DNA of 6,188 nt from an uncultured Succinivibrio sp. (GCA_900754255.1 CAAECI010000090.1:1-6188); one strand, 5' to 3'. Positions 1-5,771 are shown, numbered from the stretch's first letter. Program-made: numbers and translations. The notes: a model not told the origin generated them from the sequence alone.

Positions 1-77
1 GCATCGATGCTTTTACTGCATTGACTGCTGCTTTCAACGGCCGTGCAGAGATCATTCTTGGTCAGGGTTCTGAATAG
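1..77 (+). CDS. 3' end of an unidentified gene (partial)
   Basis: An open frame enters from the left edge (first whole codon at 3) and ends at TAG 75-77. It encodes a C-terminus of about 24 residues, containing AFNGRAEIILGQGSE. The codon choice (GCT, GGC, CGT, CTG) resembles that of the transporter genes downstream, so it probably belongs to the same native block. I do not recognise the family from so short a tail. A catabolic enzyme for the substrate of the neighbouring TRAP transporter would fit the position, but nothing in these residues shows it. No hairpin terminator is obvious after the stop, so read-through into the following regulatory region is possible. Confidence 0.55.
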   Translation, partial: IDAFTALTAAFNGRAEIILGQGSE

Positions 78-125
78 TTACAAAGAATTTATATTTATCT
101 ATTGATATATATACTCTTTTTAAAA

Positions 126-141
126 ATGTTATCGGTAAAAA
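126..141. promoter_or_regulatory. Candidate GntR/LacI-family operator
   Basis: ATGTTA-TCGG-TAAAAA has the layout of the E. coli GntR operator (ATGTTA, four bases with a central CG, TAACAT). The left arm is complete, the right arm matches 4 of 6 bases, and the core TTAtCGgTAA is nearly palindromic. It sits just upstream of a TATAAT at 152-157, where a bound repressor would cover the -35 region. The LacI-family assignment rests on the motif alone; no regulator gene is in the window. Confidence 0.35.
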
Positions 142-151
142 TCGTGATATG

Positions 152-157
152 TATAAT
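152..157 (+). promoter_or_regulatory. Candidate -10 box (distal dctP promoter)
   Basis: A perfect TATAAT preceded by TG lies about 147 bases before the dctP start. No good -35 hexamer is found at 16-18 bases upstream (TTATCG at 129-134 is poor). If it is used, transcription would start near 164 and the dctP mRNA would carry a leader of about 140 nt. The overlap of its upstream region with the GntR-like palindrome suggests a repressible promoter. Confidence 0.35.
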
Positions 158-183
158 GTTTTCAGCCTGAGATCTGACAACTA

Positions 184-199
184 AGTGACATACATCAAA
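184..199. promoter_or_regulatory. Candidate CRP (cAMP receptor protein) site
   Basis: AGTGA-CATACA-TCAAA matches the CRP half-sites TGTGA-N6-TCACA at 8 of 10 positions with the correct 6-base spacer. Its centre (191.5) is about 60-61 bases before the start point predicted from the TATCAT at 240-245, the geometry of a class I CRP-activated promoter. CRP control of a carboxylate/sugar-acid uptake operon is biologically reasonable. Confidence 0.4.
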
Positions 200-217
200 T
201 TTTCAAACATTATTCGG

Positions 218-245
218 TGCAAAGCTTCACAACATTACCTATCAT
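218..245 (+). promoter_or_regulatory. Candidate proximal dctP promoter
   Basis: TGCAAA (218-223, a weak 3/6 match to the -35 consensus), a 16-base spacer and TATCAT (240-245, 5/6 match to the -10 consensus) form a plausible promoter with a start near 252. A poor -35 with a good -10 is typical of activator-dependent promoters and fits the upstream CRP-like site. Predicted from motifs only. Confidence 0.35.
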
Positions 246-254
246 TCACTCAAC

Positions 255-272
255 GGCAGTACACAAGCTGCC
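255..272 (+). other. Short hairpin in the dctP 5' leader
   Basis: GGCAG (255-259) pairs with CTGCC (268-272), extended by a possible T-G wobble, around a loop of six to eight bases. It lies about 17 bases before the GGAG ribosome binding site (290-293). If transcription starts near 252, this stem would sit at the very 5' end of the message, a placement that often protects mRNA from decay. It is short enough to be chance. Confidence 0.25.
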
Positions 273-303
273 TTAAAACACAAGAAGTTGGAGAAAAAAA
301 AAT

Positions 304-1299
304 ATGAATACTAAACATGTATTGGGAATTGCCGCAGCAGCTGCTATGTTTGCAGGTATGGCATCCTCCGCTCAGGCCGCCGACGTTACTTTGCGTTTTG
401 CCAACGTAACCAACCAGCCTTCAATCGATGCTGCTCAGGTCTTTATCGACGTGGCTAAGAAAGAATCAAACGGCCGTTTGGAGATCAAGCATTTCCCTAA
501 CAACATGTTGGGTGACGATCGTACCGTAACCGAGTCCATGCTCTTAGGCGATATCGCATTGGTACAGACTCAGCCTTCCGTACTTGCTTCCATGGTCCCC
601 GATCTCTATGTTTGGGACGCTCCTTTCCTCTTCGACAAGATTGAAGACGCTTGGAAGTGCTTGGACAGCAAACTCGGTCGCGAGATCAACGATCAGGTCG
701 AAAGAAAGGGCATTAAGTATGTTGCCGCTCTTGAGAACGGATACCGTCACTACACCAACTCCAAGGTTCCCGTCCGCGTTCCTGCCGACGTTAAGGGCCA
801 GAAGTTGCGTGTGATGGAAACCGATCTGCAGATCGCCATGTGGAAGAACTGGGGTGCCAACCCTACTCCTATGGCCTTCACCGAGGTTATCTCCGCTTTA
901 CAGCAGGGCACCATCGACGCTCAGGAAAACCCGCTCTCCATCATCGACTCCAACAAGCTCTATGAGGTTCAGCACTATATTTCCCTGACCGGTCACCTCT
1001 TCTCACCGCACATCCTGTACATCAACAAGGCAATCTATGACGGCTTCGATCCTGAAATCAAGAAGGCCTTTGATGATGCTGCTGCTGCATACCAGACCGC
1101 TCAGCGCAAGCGTGCAACCGAGCTCAACGCTCTGTCCGTTGACAAGTTCAAGAAGGCCGGTTGCGAGGTTATTGAGCTGACCGACGAAGAGCGTGCTCAG
1201 TGGCGTGAAACCGCAATCAAGGGTGGTGTTTATGACATGGTTAAGGCCAAGATGGAACACCCTGAATACCTTGACAAGATCCTGAAACACGAGTATTAA
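304..1299 (+). CDS. dctP: TRAP transporter substrate-binding protein (DctP family)
   Basis: This is the periplasmic solute-binding subunit of a tripartite ATP-independent (TRAP) transporter. It captures a carboxylate substrate and delivers it to the DctQM membrane complex. The 331 residues are full length for the family. Residues 1-25 form a Sec signal peptide (MNTKH, an alanine-rich core, then SAQA) with likely cleavage before Ala-Asp. The family signature is clear: GQKLRV at 165-170, whose Arg169 is the position that normally salt-bridges the substrate carboxylate, followed by FTEVISALQQGTIDAQENP at 192-210. ENGYRHYTNS (144-153) and the 165-245 region resemble the 2,3-diketo-L-gulonate binder YiaO as I remember it, but the substrate cannot be assigned. 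GGAG at 290-293 lies 10 bases before the ATG and supports this start. It is separated from dctQ by a terminator, so it is probably made in excess over the membrane subunits. Confidence 0.95.
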   Translation: MNTKHVLGIAAAAAMFAGMASSAQAADVTLRFANVTNQPSIDAAQVFIDVAKKESNGRLEIKHFPNNMLGDDRTVTESMLLGDIALVQTQPSVLASMVPDLYVWDAPFLFDKIEDAWKCLDSKLGREINDQVERKGIKYVAALENGYRHYTNSKVPVRVPADVKGQKLRVMETDLQIAMWKNWGANPTPMAFTEVISALQQGTIDAQENPLSIIDSNKLYEVQHYISLTGHLFSPHILYINKAIYDGFDPEIKKAFDDAAAAYQTAQRKRATELNALSVDKFKKAGCEVIELTDEERAQWRETAIKGGVYDMVKAKMEHPEYLDKILKHEY

Positions 1300-1315
1300 T
1301 TCAGCTTCTTAACTG

Positions 1316-1345
1316 AAAGGCGGCCGGCTTTTAGGCCGCCTTTTT
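1316..1345 (+). terminator. Intra-operon terminator/attenuator between dctP and dctQ
   Basis: AAAGGCGGCC (1316-1325) pairs perfectly over 10 bp with GGCCGCCTTT (1334-1343) around an 8-base loop, and the 3' arm runs into a five-T tract ending at 1345. This is a canonical intrinsic terminator 16 bases after the dctP stop, yet dctQ begins only 18 bases further on with no room for a clear separate promoter. It most likely lets a fraction of transcripts through, giving more binding protein than permease, and its stem may protect the 3' end of the short dctP mRNA. Confidence 0.85.
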
Positions 1346-1363
1346 GGATTTAAAGGAAAAATA

Positions 1364-1879
1364 ATGAAAAAATTTCTTGATTTTCTGGACAACAAATTGG
1401 AGATCTCGATCTGCATCGTCTTGATGTGCGTGCTCTCCGTGGTGTTGTTCATTCAGGTGTTCTACCGTTATGTACTGCAGAACTCCTTGTCCTGGTCTGA
1501 AGAGCTTGCCCGTTACTGCTTCGTATGGCTCGTCTATATGGGCATTCCATACGGCTGCAAGATCATGCGTCATATTAAGATCGACGCCGGTCTCTACCTC
1601 TTCCCTAAAAAAGCCCGTAAATACGTGGTGATCTTAGGCGACGTGATCTTCTTTATCTTCGCCTTGGTGATCGTTTATTACGCCTGGGGGCTTGAACAGA
1701 AGCAGATCATGTTCGGTCAGCTCTCCCCTGCCATGCAGATCCCTATGTGGATCCCTTACGGTGCACCGTTCGTGGGCTTCATTCTCACGGCCATACGCCA
1801 GCTGCAAACCATCGTTTACAGATTCAAGCATTTAGCTGAAGCTGATGAAGAGCAGCAGTTAGACCTCGAAAATCTGTGA
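1364..1879 (+). CDS. dctQ: TRAP transporter small membrane subunit (DctQ family)
   Basis: This is the small integral-membrane component of the TRAP transporter; it holds the large subunit and helps dock the binding protein. Its 171 residues are the usual size. Four membrane segments can be read at about 13-35, 50-66, 87-108 and 129-148. The family hallmark SLSWSEELARYCFVWLVYMG (41-60, the W-x-EE-x2-RY-x-F-x-W pattern) sits at the start of the second segment. The C-terminal tail is acidic (ADEEQQLDLENL). AAAGGA at 1352-1357 is a well-placed ribosome binding site. The gene ends in TGA, 17 bases before dctM, so the two are surely co-transcribed; expression depends on read-through of the terminator just upstream. 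The TGA stop also shows that TGA is a normal stop codon in this genome. Confidence 0.93.
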   Translation: MKKFLDFLDNKLEISICIVLMCVLSVVLFIQVFYRYVLQNSLSWSEELARYCFVWLVYMGIPYGCKIMRHIKIDAGLYLFPKKARKYVVILGDVIFFIFALVIVYYAWGLEQKQIMFGQLSPAMQIPMWIPYGAPFVGFILTAIRQLQTIVYRFKHLAEADEEQQLDLENL

Positions 1880-1896
1880 TTAGGAGCTTTAATTAA

Positions 1897-3177
1897 ATGG
1901 TTGCTGCAATTCTTTTCATCCTTTTGGCGATCCTGCTCATCGTCAACGTGCCGGTAGGTATTGCTCTCGGCATTTCGACCATGGGTGCCCTGCTTGTAGG
2001 TGAAACCTTAAGTCTGACCGCTATTCCTCAGGCGCTGGTTACCTCCTGCGATTCATTCCCTATTTTGGCAATTCCTCTTTTCATCCTGGCAGGTGATCTG
2101 ATGGGTGCCGGCGGCGTTTCTACCCGCATTCTGAACGTATGTAACGTATTCTTCGGTCGTATCACCGGCGGTATTGCCATCGTGACCGTGATCGTGTGCA
2201 TGTTCTTTGCTGCTGTTTCCGGCTCCGGCCCTGCTACCGTAGCTGCAGTTGGCACCATGGTAGTTCCCACCATGCTGAAGCTCGGCTATGACAAGCCCTT
2301 CGTGCTTGCGTTGGTTGCAACCGCAGGTTCCATTGGAGTGATCATTCCTCCTTCGATCCCGATGGTAATTTACGGTGTTTCAACCGGTGCTTCTGTTACA
2401 TCCCTGTTTATGGGCGGTTTCTTCCCTGGACTTTTGATCGGTATCGTTCTCATTGCTTACTGCTATTTCCATTGCAAGAGACGCGGTCTTAAGGGAACCT
2501 CAGATGCCTTTACTTGGAAGCGTGCCGGTGAGGCTGTCTGGGATGCCAAGTGGGCTTTGATCAACCCTATCATTATCTTAGGCGGTATTTACACCGGTAT
2601 ATTCACCCCTACCGAGGCTGCTGCCGTAGCGGCAATTTATGCCTTCATTTGCGGTGCTTTCTTGCATCGTGAGCTCAAGCTTAATACCTTCCTAAAGGCT
2701 ATTTCCACCTCCTGCTCCACCACTGCTACCACCATGGTGATCTTAGGATGTGCTACCGCCTTCTCGAAGGTGATCACCATAGAGCAGATCCCGGCTATGG
2801 TTGCCAACGCATTGATGACCGTATCCGATTCCAAGATCGTGATCTTGTTACTCATCAACCTGCTGCTCCTCATCGTCGGATGCTTCATGGATACCACTCC
2901 TGCTATCCTGATCTTAGCTCCGATCTTGATGCCGGTTGCATCCTCCATCGGTGTTGATCCGATTCACTTCGGTCTCATCATGGTATGTAACTTAGCCATC
3001 GGCTTTATTACACCTCCTTTAGGCATCAACCTCTTTGTGGCATCTCGAATTGCCGACTCCAAGATGGAAGTGATCTTAAAGGGAATTTTGCCTTTCATCG
3101 GATGCATGCTCGCATGCTTGGCACTCATCACCTATATTCCTAATATCGTGATGTTCTTGCCTAATTTGATGAAGTAA
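1897..3177 (+). CDS. dctM: TRAP transporter large permease subunit (DctM family)
   Basis: This is the large, multi-helix subunit that forms the transport path and couples substrate uptake to the sodium gradient in characterised TRAP systems. The 426 residues are complete for the family and strongly hydrophobic, with about 11-12 membrane helices. Conserved DctM stretches seen in order are: SGSGPATVAAVG (108-119), the re-entrant-type IPPSIPMVIYG (150-160), GIYTGIFTPTEAAAVAA (230-246), MDTTPAILILAP (331-342) and the mirror-like GFITPPLGINLFV (369-381). The two PP-containing loops are the inverted-repeat scaffold of this fold. GGAG at 1883-1886, 10 bases before the ATG, supports the start. It is the last gene of the operon, with a hairpin terminator 21 bases after the TAA. 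No sequence defects are seen. Confidence 0.95.
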   Translation: MVAAILFILLAILLIVNVPVGIALGISTMGALLVGETLSLTAIPQALVTSCDSFPILAIPLFILAGDLMGAGGVSTRILNVCNVFFGRITGGIAIVTVIVCMFFAAVSGSGPATVAAVGTMVVPTMLKLGYDKPFVLALVATAGSIGVIIPPSIPMVIYGVSTGASVTSLFMGGFFPGLLIGIVLIAYCYFHCKRRGLKGTSDAFTWKRAGEAVWDAKWALINPIIILGGIYTGIFTPTEAAAVAAIYAFICGAFLHRELKLNTFLKAISTSCSTTATTMVILGCATAFSKVITIEQIPAMVANALMTVSDSKIVILLLINLLLLIVGCFMDTTPAILILAPILMPVASSIGVDPIHFGLIMVCNLAIGFITPPLGINLFVASRIADSKMEVILKGILPFIGCMLACLALITYIPNIVMFLPNLMK

Positions 3178-3197
3178 ATTAAATCATTTTTTATCGT

Positions 3198-3230
3198 GAA
3201 CGACAGATTTGAAATCTGTCGTTCTTTGTA
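3198..3230 (+). terminator. Terminator of the dctPQM operon
   Basis: GAACGACAGATT (3198-3209) and AATCTGTCGTTC (3213-3224) form a perfect 12-bp stem with a three-base loop, followed by a T-rich stretch TTTGT. It begins 21 bases after the dctM stop. The T-run is interrupted, so termination may be weaker than at the terminator inside the operon, but the stem is long and unbroken. Confidence 0.8.
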
Positions 3231-3393
3231 TATAATGTCACTAAAATTTCTGTAATTGAATAGATAGAAAATCAACCTTAAAGAACACGCAATCAGCGTT
3301 ACATTTGTGCCATGCACATGATCTTAGTAACCATTTGATTTAAAATATGAATTTTTCATCATAGATAAAGTAACTATTCGTAATATTTAAAAA
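3225..3393. other. AT-rich gap between TRAP operon and insertion sequence
   Basis: I find no convincing gene, RNA or repeat array here. A perfect TATAAT at 3231-3236 directly follows the terminator hairpin, but its -35 would fall inside the stem (TTTGAA at 3208-3213, poor) and nothing downstream needs it. A short palindrome TGTGC-CAT-GCACA lies at 3306-3318. The stretch is probably old intergenic DNA that received the IS element. Confidence 0.5.
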
Positions 3394-3394
3394 T

Positions 3395-3435
3395 TGACTC
3401 TTAACGTCGGTTTTGTTCTTTGGAAATTCAATAGG
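3395..3435 (+). repeat. Left terminal inverted repeat of the IS4-type element
   Basis: This 41-base stretch matches the reverse complement of 4688-4728 at 36 positions by my hand alignment. The core 3398-3422 agrees at 24 of 25 bases, including TCTTAACG (3399-3406) and GGTTTTGTTCTTTG (3409-3422). It precedes the transposase start by about 90 bases. Confidence 0.85.
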
Positions 3436-3524
3436 TTAATTTTTGCAGACTCTGTAGTGATGGGCTGTTTTGGGGTGTTTTCTCCGTTGAAACCGGACAG
3501 TTAGCGAGTTTTATTATTAATTGC

Positions 3525-4761
3525 TTGATTTTGGCAAGAAAACATAATATTCATTTTAGAACTCGTAAAACCGATTATTCTATTTTGGTCGGTTTCTCCC
3601 TAGAGCTTTCCTCTTCACATTATAAAGAACATCTCGTCACCATTGAGAGCTTGCGACAAAGGTATATTAAAGACTCAGGTGTACATATAAGTGCCAAGTG
3701 CTTTCATAATCGTTTAGATCAAGAAGGCCTTGCCACCTTCGGACTTGATTTAATCAGCTCTGCCCTGAAGTCTCATGTCAGGTTATGCAACCATATGCAG
3801 TGCGGTATGTATACCGTACTTATGAAGGAGCTCGGTGTTGATGACATCATCCTGGTAGACGACACTGAGATTGTCATGCGTAAAAACTTGGTCGCCGAAT
3901 GTGAATGTAAGGGAAAATTTCATGCCGGTTTAAAACTGCATGTAGCCTTCTCCATAAAGAAGCAAAGCTTCGAACATATATCGGTCACTCAGGCAGTAGA
4001 CTCAGAGCGAGCTCAGGTATTACCCGAGCGTTACCGCAATGTCCTGTTTATTATGGACGCAGGTTACTGCGGCCATGAGCTTGAAAACGAAATCGTTGCA
4101 AGCGGTAACCACTTCCTTATAAAAGACAAAACCAACGCTGCCGGCAAAGTTGTTTTCGCTTGGGATGACAAAGGAAATTTCATTAACGGCTGTTATAACT
4201 TTAAGGCTTCAGCACTCCCTACCAAACATAACATCCGTCGTCGTATGGACTTAGATGTGGATGAAGGGGGTACACAAAACGTTAGGATAGTACGAGCCAA
4301 GAATAAAGTCCGAGATGAGGACAAGGAAAAGTTCGCCTACCTGCGTACGTCTCTTAAACGCACCAGGGTGTCGGCTTTTCAAATACATCAGCTCTACCGA
4401 CTGCGTTGGGTAGTTGAGCTCTTCATGAAATGTATGAAGATCGGTAACGCTCTGCATGGTATAAACTCATCAAAAAAGGAGATTGTGCTGTTTTGGTTAT
4501 GGATCTGAGCCCTAAGCGCCGTGCTTAAAAGCATGTTCGCAACCTTGGCTCAGCAATATGGCAGCTCCTCAATGTTATCCTTACTCAAGGTACATACAAC
4601 TACGCTGTTCTAGGGCTTCTTTTTAAAATTGATAACCCTACGTGACAGCGCATATTACGAGGCTCGTAATAAACTGCTCAAATTAATCCTATTAAATTGT
4701 CAAAGAACAAAACCGTCGTTAAGAGACAGGCATAAATTTAAAAGACATTGTCCTGTTAATT
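3525..4761 (+). pseudogene. IS4-family DDE transposase, interrupted by two in-frame stops
   Basis: This is a transposase of the IS4 type. The open part runs from a TTG at 3525 to TGA 4506-4508 (327 residues). It holds a full-looking RNase H-like catalytic core: first Asp in ILVDDTEI (Asp113), second Asp in FIMDAGYCG (Asp178), and the Y-2-R-3-E-6-K signature Y291-R294-E298-K305 carrying the third acidic residue. The same frame continues sensibly past the TGA for 34 codons (ALSAVLKSMFATLAQQYG...), meets TAG at 4611-4613, then reads on through RTKPSLRDRHKFK to TAA 4759-4761, overlapping the right inverted repeat. This pattern of preserved frame with two nonsense codons indicates point-mutation decay. 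The N-terminus is also doubtful: no ATG or ribosome binding site precedes it, and the frame is open back to 3435. The truncated product may bind or nick DNA but is unlikely to be active. Confidence 0.85.
4688..4728 (-). repeat. Right terminal inverted repeat of the IS4-type element
   Basis: This is the reverse-complement partner of 3395-3435 (36 of 41 bases). Unlike the left copy, it lies inside the transposase reading frame and encodes the basic C-terminal residues around CQRTKPSLRDR, so this DNA serves both as coding sequence and as the transposase recognition end. Confidence 0.85.
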
Positions 4762-4841
4762 AAATTAATCGTCAAAAATCGCTACATTATCAAATGGGAC
4801 CTGAATGTCGCTTAAGGTAATGGGTATGAAAGAAAGGAAAT
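4762..4841 (+). promoter_or_regulatory. Leader of the TIR two-gene operon
   Basis: This 80-base AT-rich stretch lies between the IS remnant and the membrane-protein gene. It must hold the promoter unless transcription comes from the IS, but I see only weak candidates: TACATT at 4784-4789 as a -10, with TTAAAT at 4760-4765 as a -35 (18-base spacing). AAAGGAA at 4833-4839 is a good ribosome binding site for the ATG at 4842. No operator-like palindrome or CRP site is seen. Confidence 0.35.
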
Positions 4842-5279
4842 ATGCCTTTGGAAAAGAAAGATGTGGATCAGAATACCATTTTAGTTGAATGGCAAACTTG
4901 TGTTCAAATGGCAGATTCAGTAAGCAGACGCAGAGATACTACAAACCAGCTATTTGTAACTCTTAATCTAGCCTTGCTTGCTGCTTTTCCGTGGAGCCAT
5001 GGTTCAAAATCATTTTTAATTATTGCGTTAGGAATAATCCTCTGTATTTTATGGTGGCTCTTCATCCGAAATTACAAAAGGCTTAATGAAGCTAAATTTT
5101 CTGTAATCTGTAACCTTGAAAAAAGTTTGCCGGTAGCCCCTTTTGATGATGAATGGAGAAATATTCAAGAGAATGCAAAGTATAAAGAAGGAACCACTTT
5201 GGAAAGATTCCTACCGGTAATCTTTGGTATCCTATATCTGTTTGTTGCAGCTATGATTTATTATGGATGGTTCGCTTAA
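4842..5279 (+). CDS. RipA-family-like small membrane protein (putative effector partner of TIR)
   Basis: A 145-residue protein with three hydrophobic segments, at about 36-50, 57-75 and 123-144. Before the first lies an amphipathic stretch with ADSVSRRRDTTNQLFVTLN (24-42); after the second comes RNYKRLNEAKFSVICNLEKS (76-95) and LPVAPFDDEW (96-105); the last helix is preceded by TTLERFLP (118-125). This order (S-x-RR with N and LN, then LN-x-AKF-x-VI-x2-LE, LP-x2-PF-x2-EW, then LE-x-x-LP) is the pattern I associate with the RipA family of octameric membrane proteins, which also resembles SLATT-type two-helix effectors. The biochemical function of such proteins in defence is not established to my knowledge. 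Its stop overlaps the start of the TIR gene (TAATG), so the two are translationally coupled and probably act together, with this protein as a membrane-disrupting or anchoring partner. It has no macro, SLOG or other obvious ligand-binding domain. Its base composition is more AT-rich than that of the TRAP genes. Confidence 0.75.
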   Translation: MPLEKKDVDQNTILVEWQTCVQMADSVSRRRDTTNQLFVTLNLALLAAFPWSHGSKSFLIIALGIILCILWWLFIRNYKRLNEAKFSVICNLEKSLPVAPFDDEWRNIQENAKYKEGTTLERFLPVIFGILYLFVAAMIYYGWFA

Positions 5280-5728
5280 TGACTTACAATTTATTTATTA
5301 GCCATTCATGGACTTATTCAAATGCATACGATAATCTGGTTAAATTGCTAGACACCAAGTCGTGCTTTAATTATAAAAACTATTCTGTACCCAAGGATGA
5401 TCCTATTCATAATAAGGAAAAAGATTGCCAGTTGAAAGAAGCTATTCGTAGACAAATGCAACCTACAAGCTGTGTACTGATCTTGGCTGGCGTATATGCT
5501 ACTTACAGTAAGTGGATCAATATAGAAATCGAATTAGCGAAATCCATGAAAAAAAAGATTATTGCTATTGAACCATGGGGAGCGGAGAAAACATCTACCG
5601 AAGTAAAGAATAGCGCCGATGTAATTGTGGGCTGGAATAAGGATTCTATTGTGGATGCTATTCGCCATGCACACATACCTAATCCCGAAACTCCAAAAAA
5701 TGAAAATTTTGAGTGCTCTTTAAGTTAA
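5279..5728 (+). CDS. TIR-like protein of the ThsB/DUF1863 (MTH538) type
   Basis: A 149-residue, single-domain, flavodoxin-fold TIR-like protein. It starts with MTYNLFISHSW (1-11), the typical first strand of ThsB-like proteins. NYSVPKDDPIH (34-44) follows, then a helix ILR-type stretch LKEAIRRQMQ (52-61), VLILAGVYATYSKWI (66-80) leading into the W79-x3-E83 motif, where Glu83 (or Glu85) is the candidate catalytic residue, then IIAIEPWGAEKTS (94-106), ADVIVGWN (113-120) and SIVDAIR (123-129). The polar tail from about 133 is not conserved. In Thoeris, ThsB proteins detect phage infection and turn NAD+ into a cyclic ADP-ribose-type signal for an effector. I chose the ATG at 5279, which overlaps the upstream TAA and has GGA at 5265-5267 before it. 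An in-frame ATG at 5267 would add only MVRL and lacks a good binding site. No ThsA gene is adjacent. Confidence 0.85.
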   Translation: MTYNLFISHSWTYSNAYDNLVKLLDTKSCFNYKNYSVPKDDPIHNKEKDCQLKEAIRRQMQPTSCVLILAGVYATYSKWINIEIELAKSMKKKIIAIEPWGAEKTSTEVKNSADVIVGWNKDSIVDAIRHAHIPNPETPKNENFECSLS

Positions 5729-5771
5729 AAATAAAAATTTTGGCGACGAGGCCAGGGCGAACGCATGAAAG
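5729..5771. other. Junction between TIR operon and ISAs1-type remnant
   Basis: After the TIR stop there is an A/T run (5729-5741) and then a sudden GC-rich patch GGCGACGAGGCCAGGGCGAA (5742-5761). No hairpin terminator is visible. The GC-rich patch, just outside the transposase stop codon, is where the terminal repeat of an ISAs1-type element would be expected, but the other end is outside the window, so this cannot be confirmed. Confidence 0.35.

Larger units (their letters stand above)
3395..4730 (+). mobile_element. Degenerate IS4-family insertion sequence
   Basis: An element of about 1.33 kb is delimited by closely matching inverted ends (3395-3435 and 4688-4728) and contains a single DDE transposase gene of IS4 type. 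Length, single gene and long terminal repeats fit the IS4 family. The exact outer boundary is uncertain: similarity of the ends fades at 3393-3395 and 4728-4730, and no clean target duplication can be proved. The internal stop codons in the transposase indicate an element that no longer moves by itself. It lies between the native TRAP operon and the AT-rich TIR module. Confidence 0.75.

Noticed and set aside
3132..3317. Minus-strand 61-codon frame spanning the dctM end and terminator
   Set aside because: It runs antisense across a perfect terminator hairpin and the end of a well-supported gene, and has no recognisable domain.
3306..3318. Palindrome TGTGC-CAT-GCACA as an operator or CRP site
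   Set aside because: The spacing does not match CRP sites, it is not near a convincing promoter or gene start, and a short palindrome of this size can occur by chance.
4697..4725. Outward promoter in the right IS end (TTGTCA at 4697-4702) driving the TIR operon
   Set aside because: The -35 is good, but the sequence at 17-18 bases downstream (TAAGAG) is a poor -10, so the sequence does not support it.
3385..4743. Identical ATTTAAAA octamers just outside both IS4 ends (3385-3392 and 4736-4743) as a target-site duplication
   Set aside because: The octamer is pure A/T in AT-rich DNA, and the two copies sit at unequal distances from the inverted repeats (about 2 versus 7 bases). IS4-type duplications are usually longer and directly adjacent.
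4820..4888. Small frame of 22 codons beginning MGMKERKYAFGKER just before the membrane-protein gene
   Set aside because: It overlaps the start of the 145-residue gene in another frame, has no binding site of its own and no recognisable content; AAAGGAA at 4833-4839 clearly serves the ATG at 4842.
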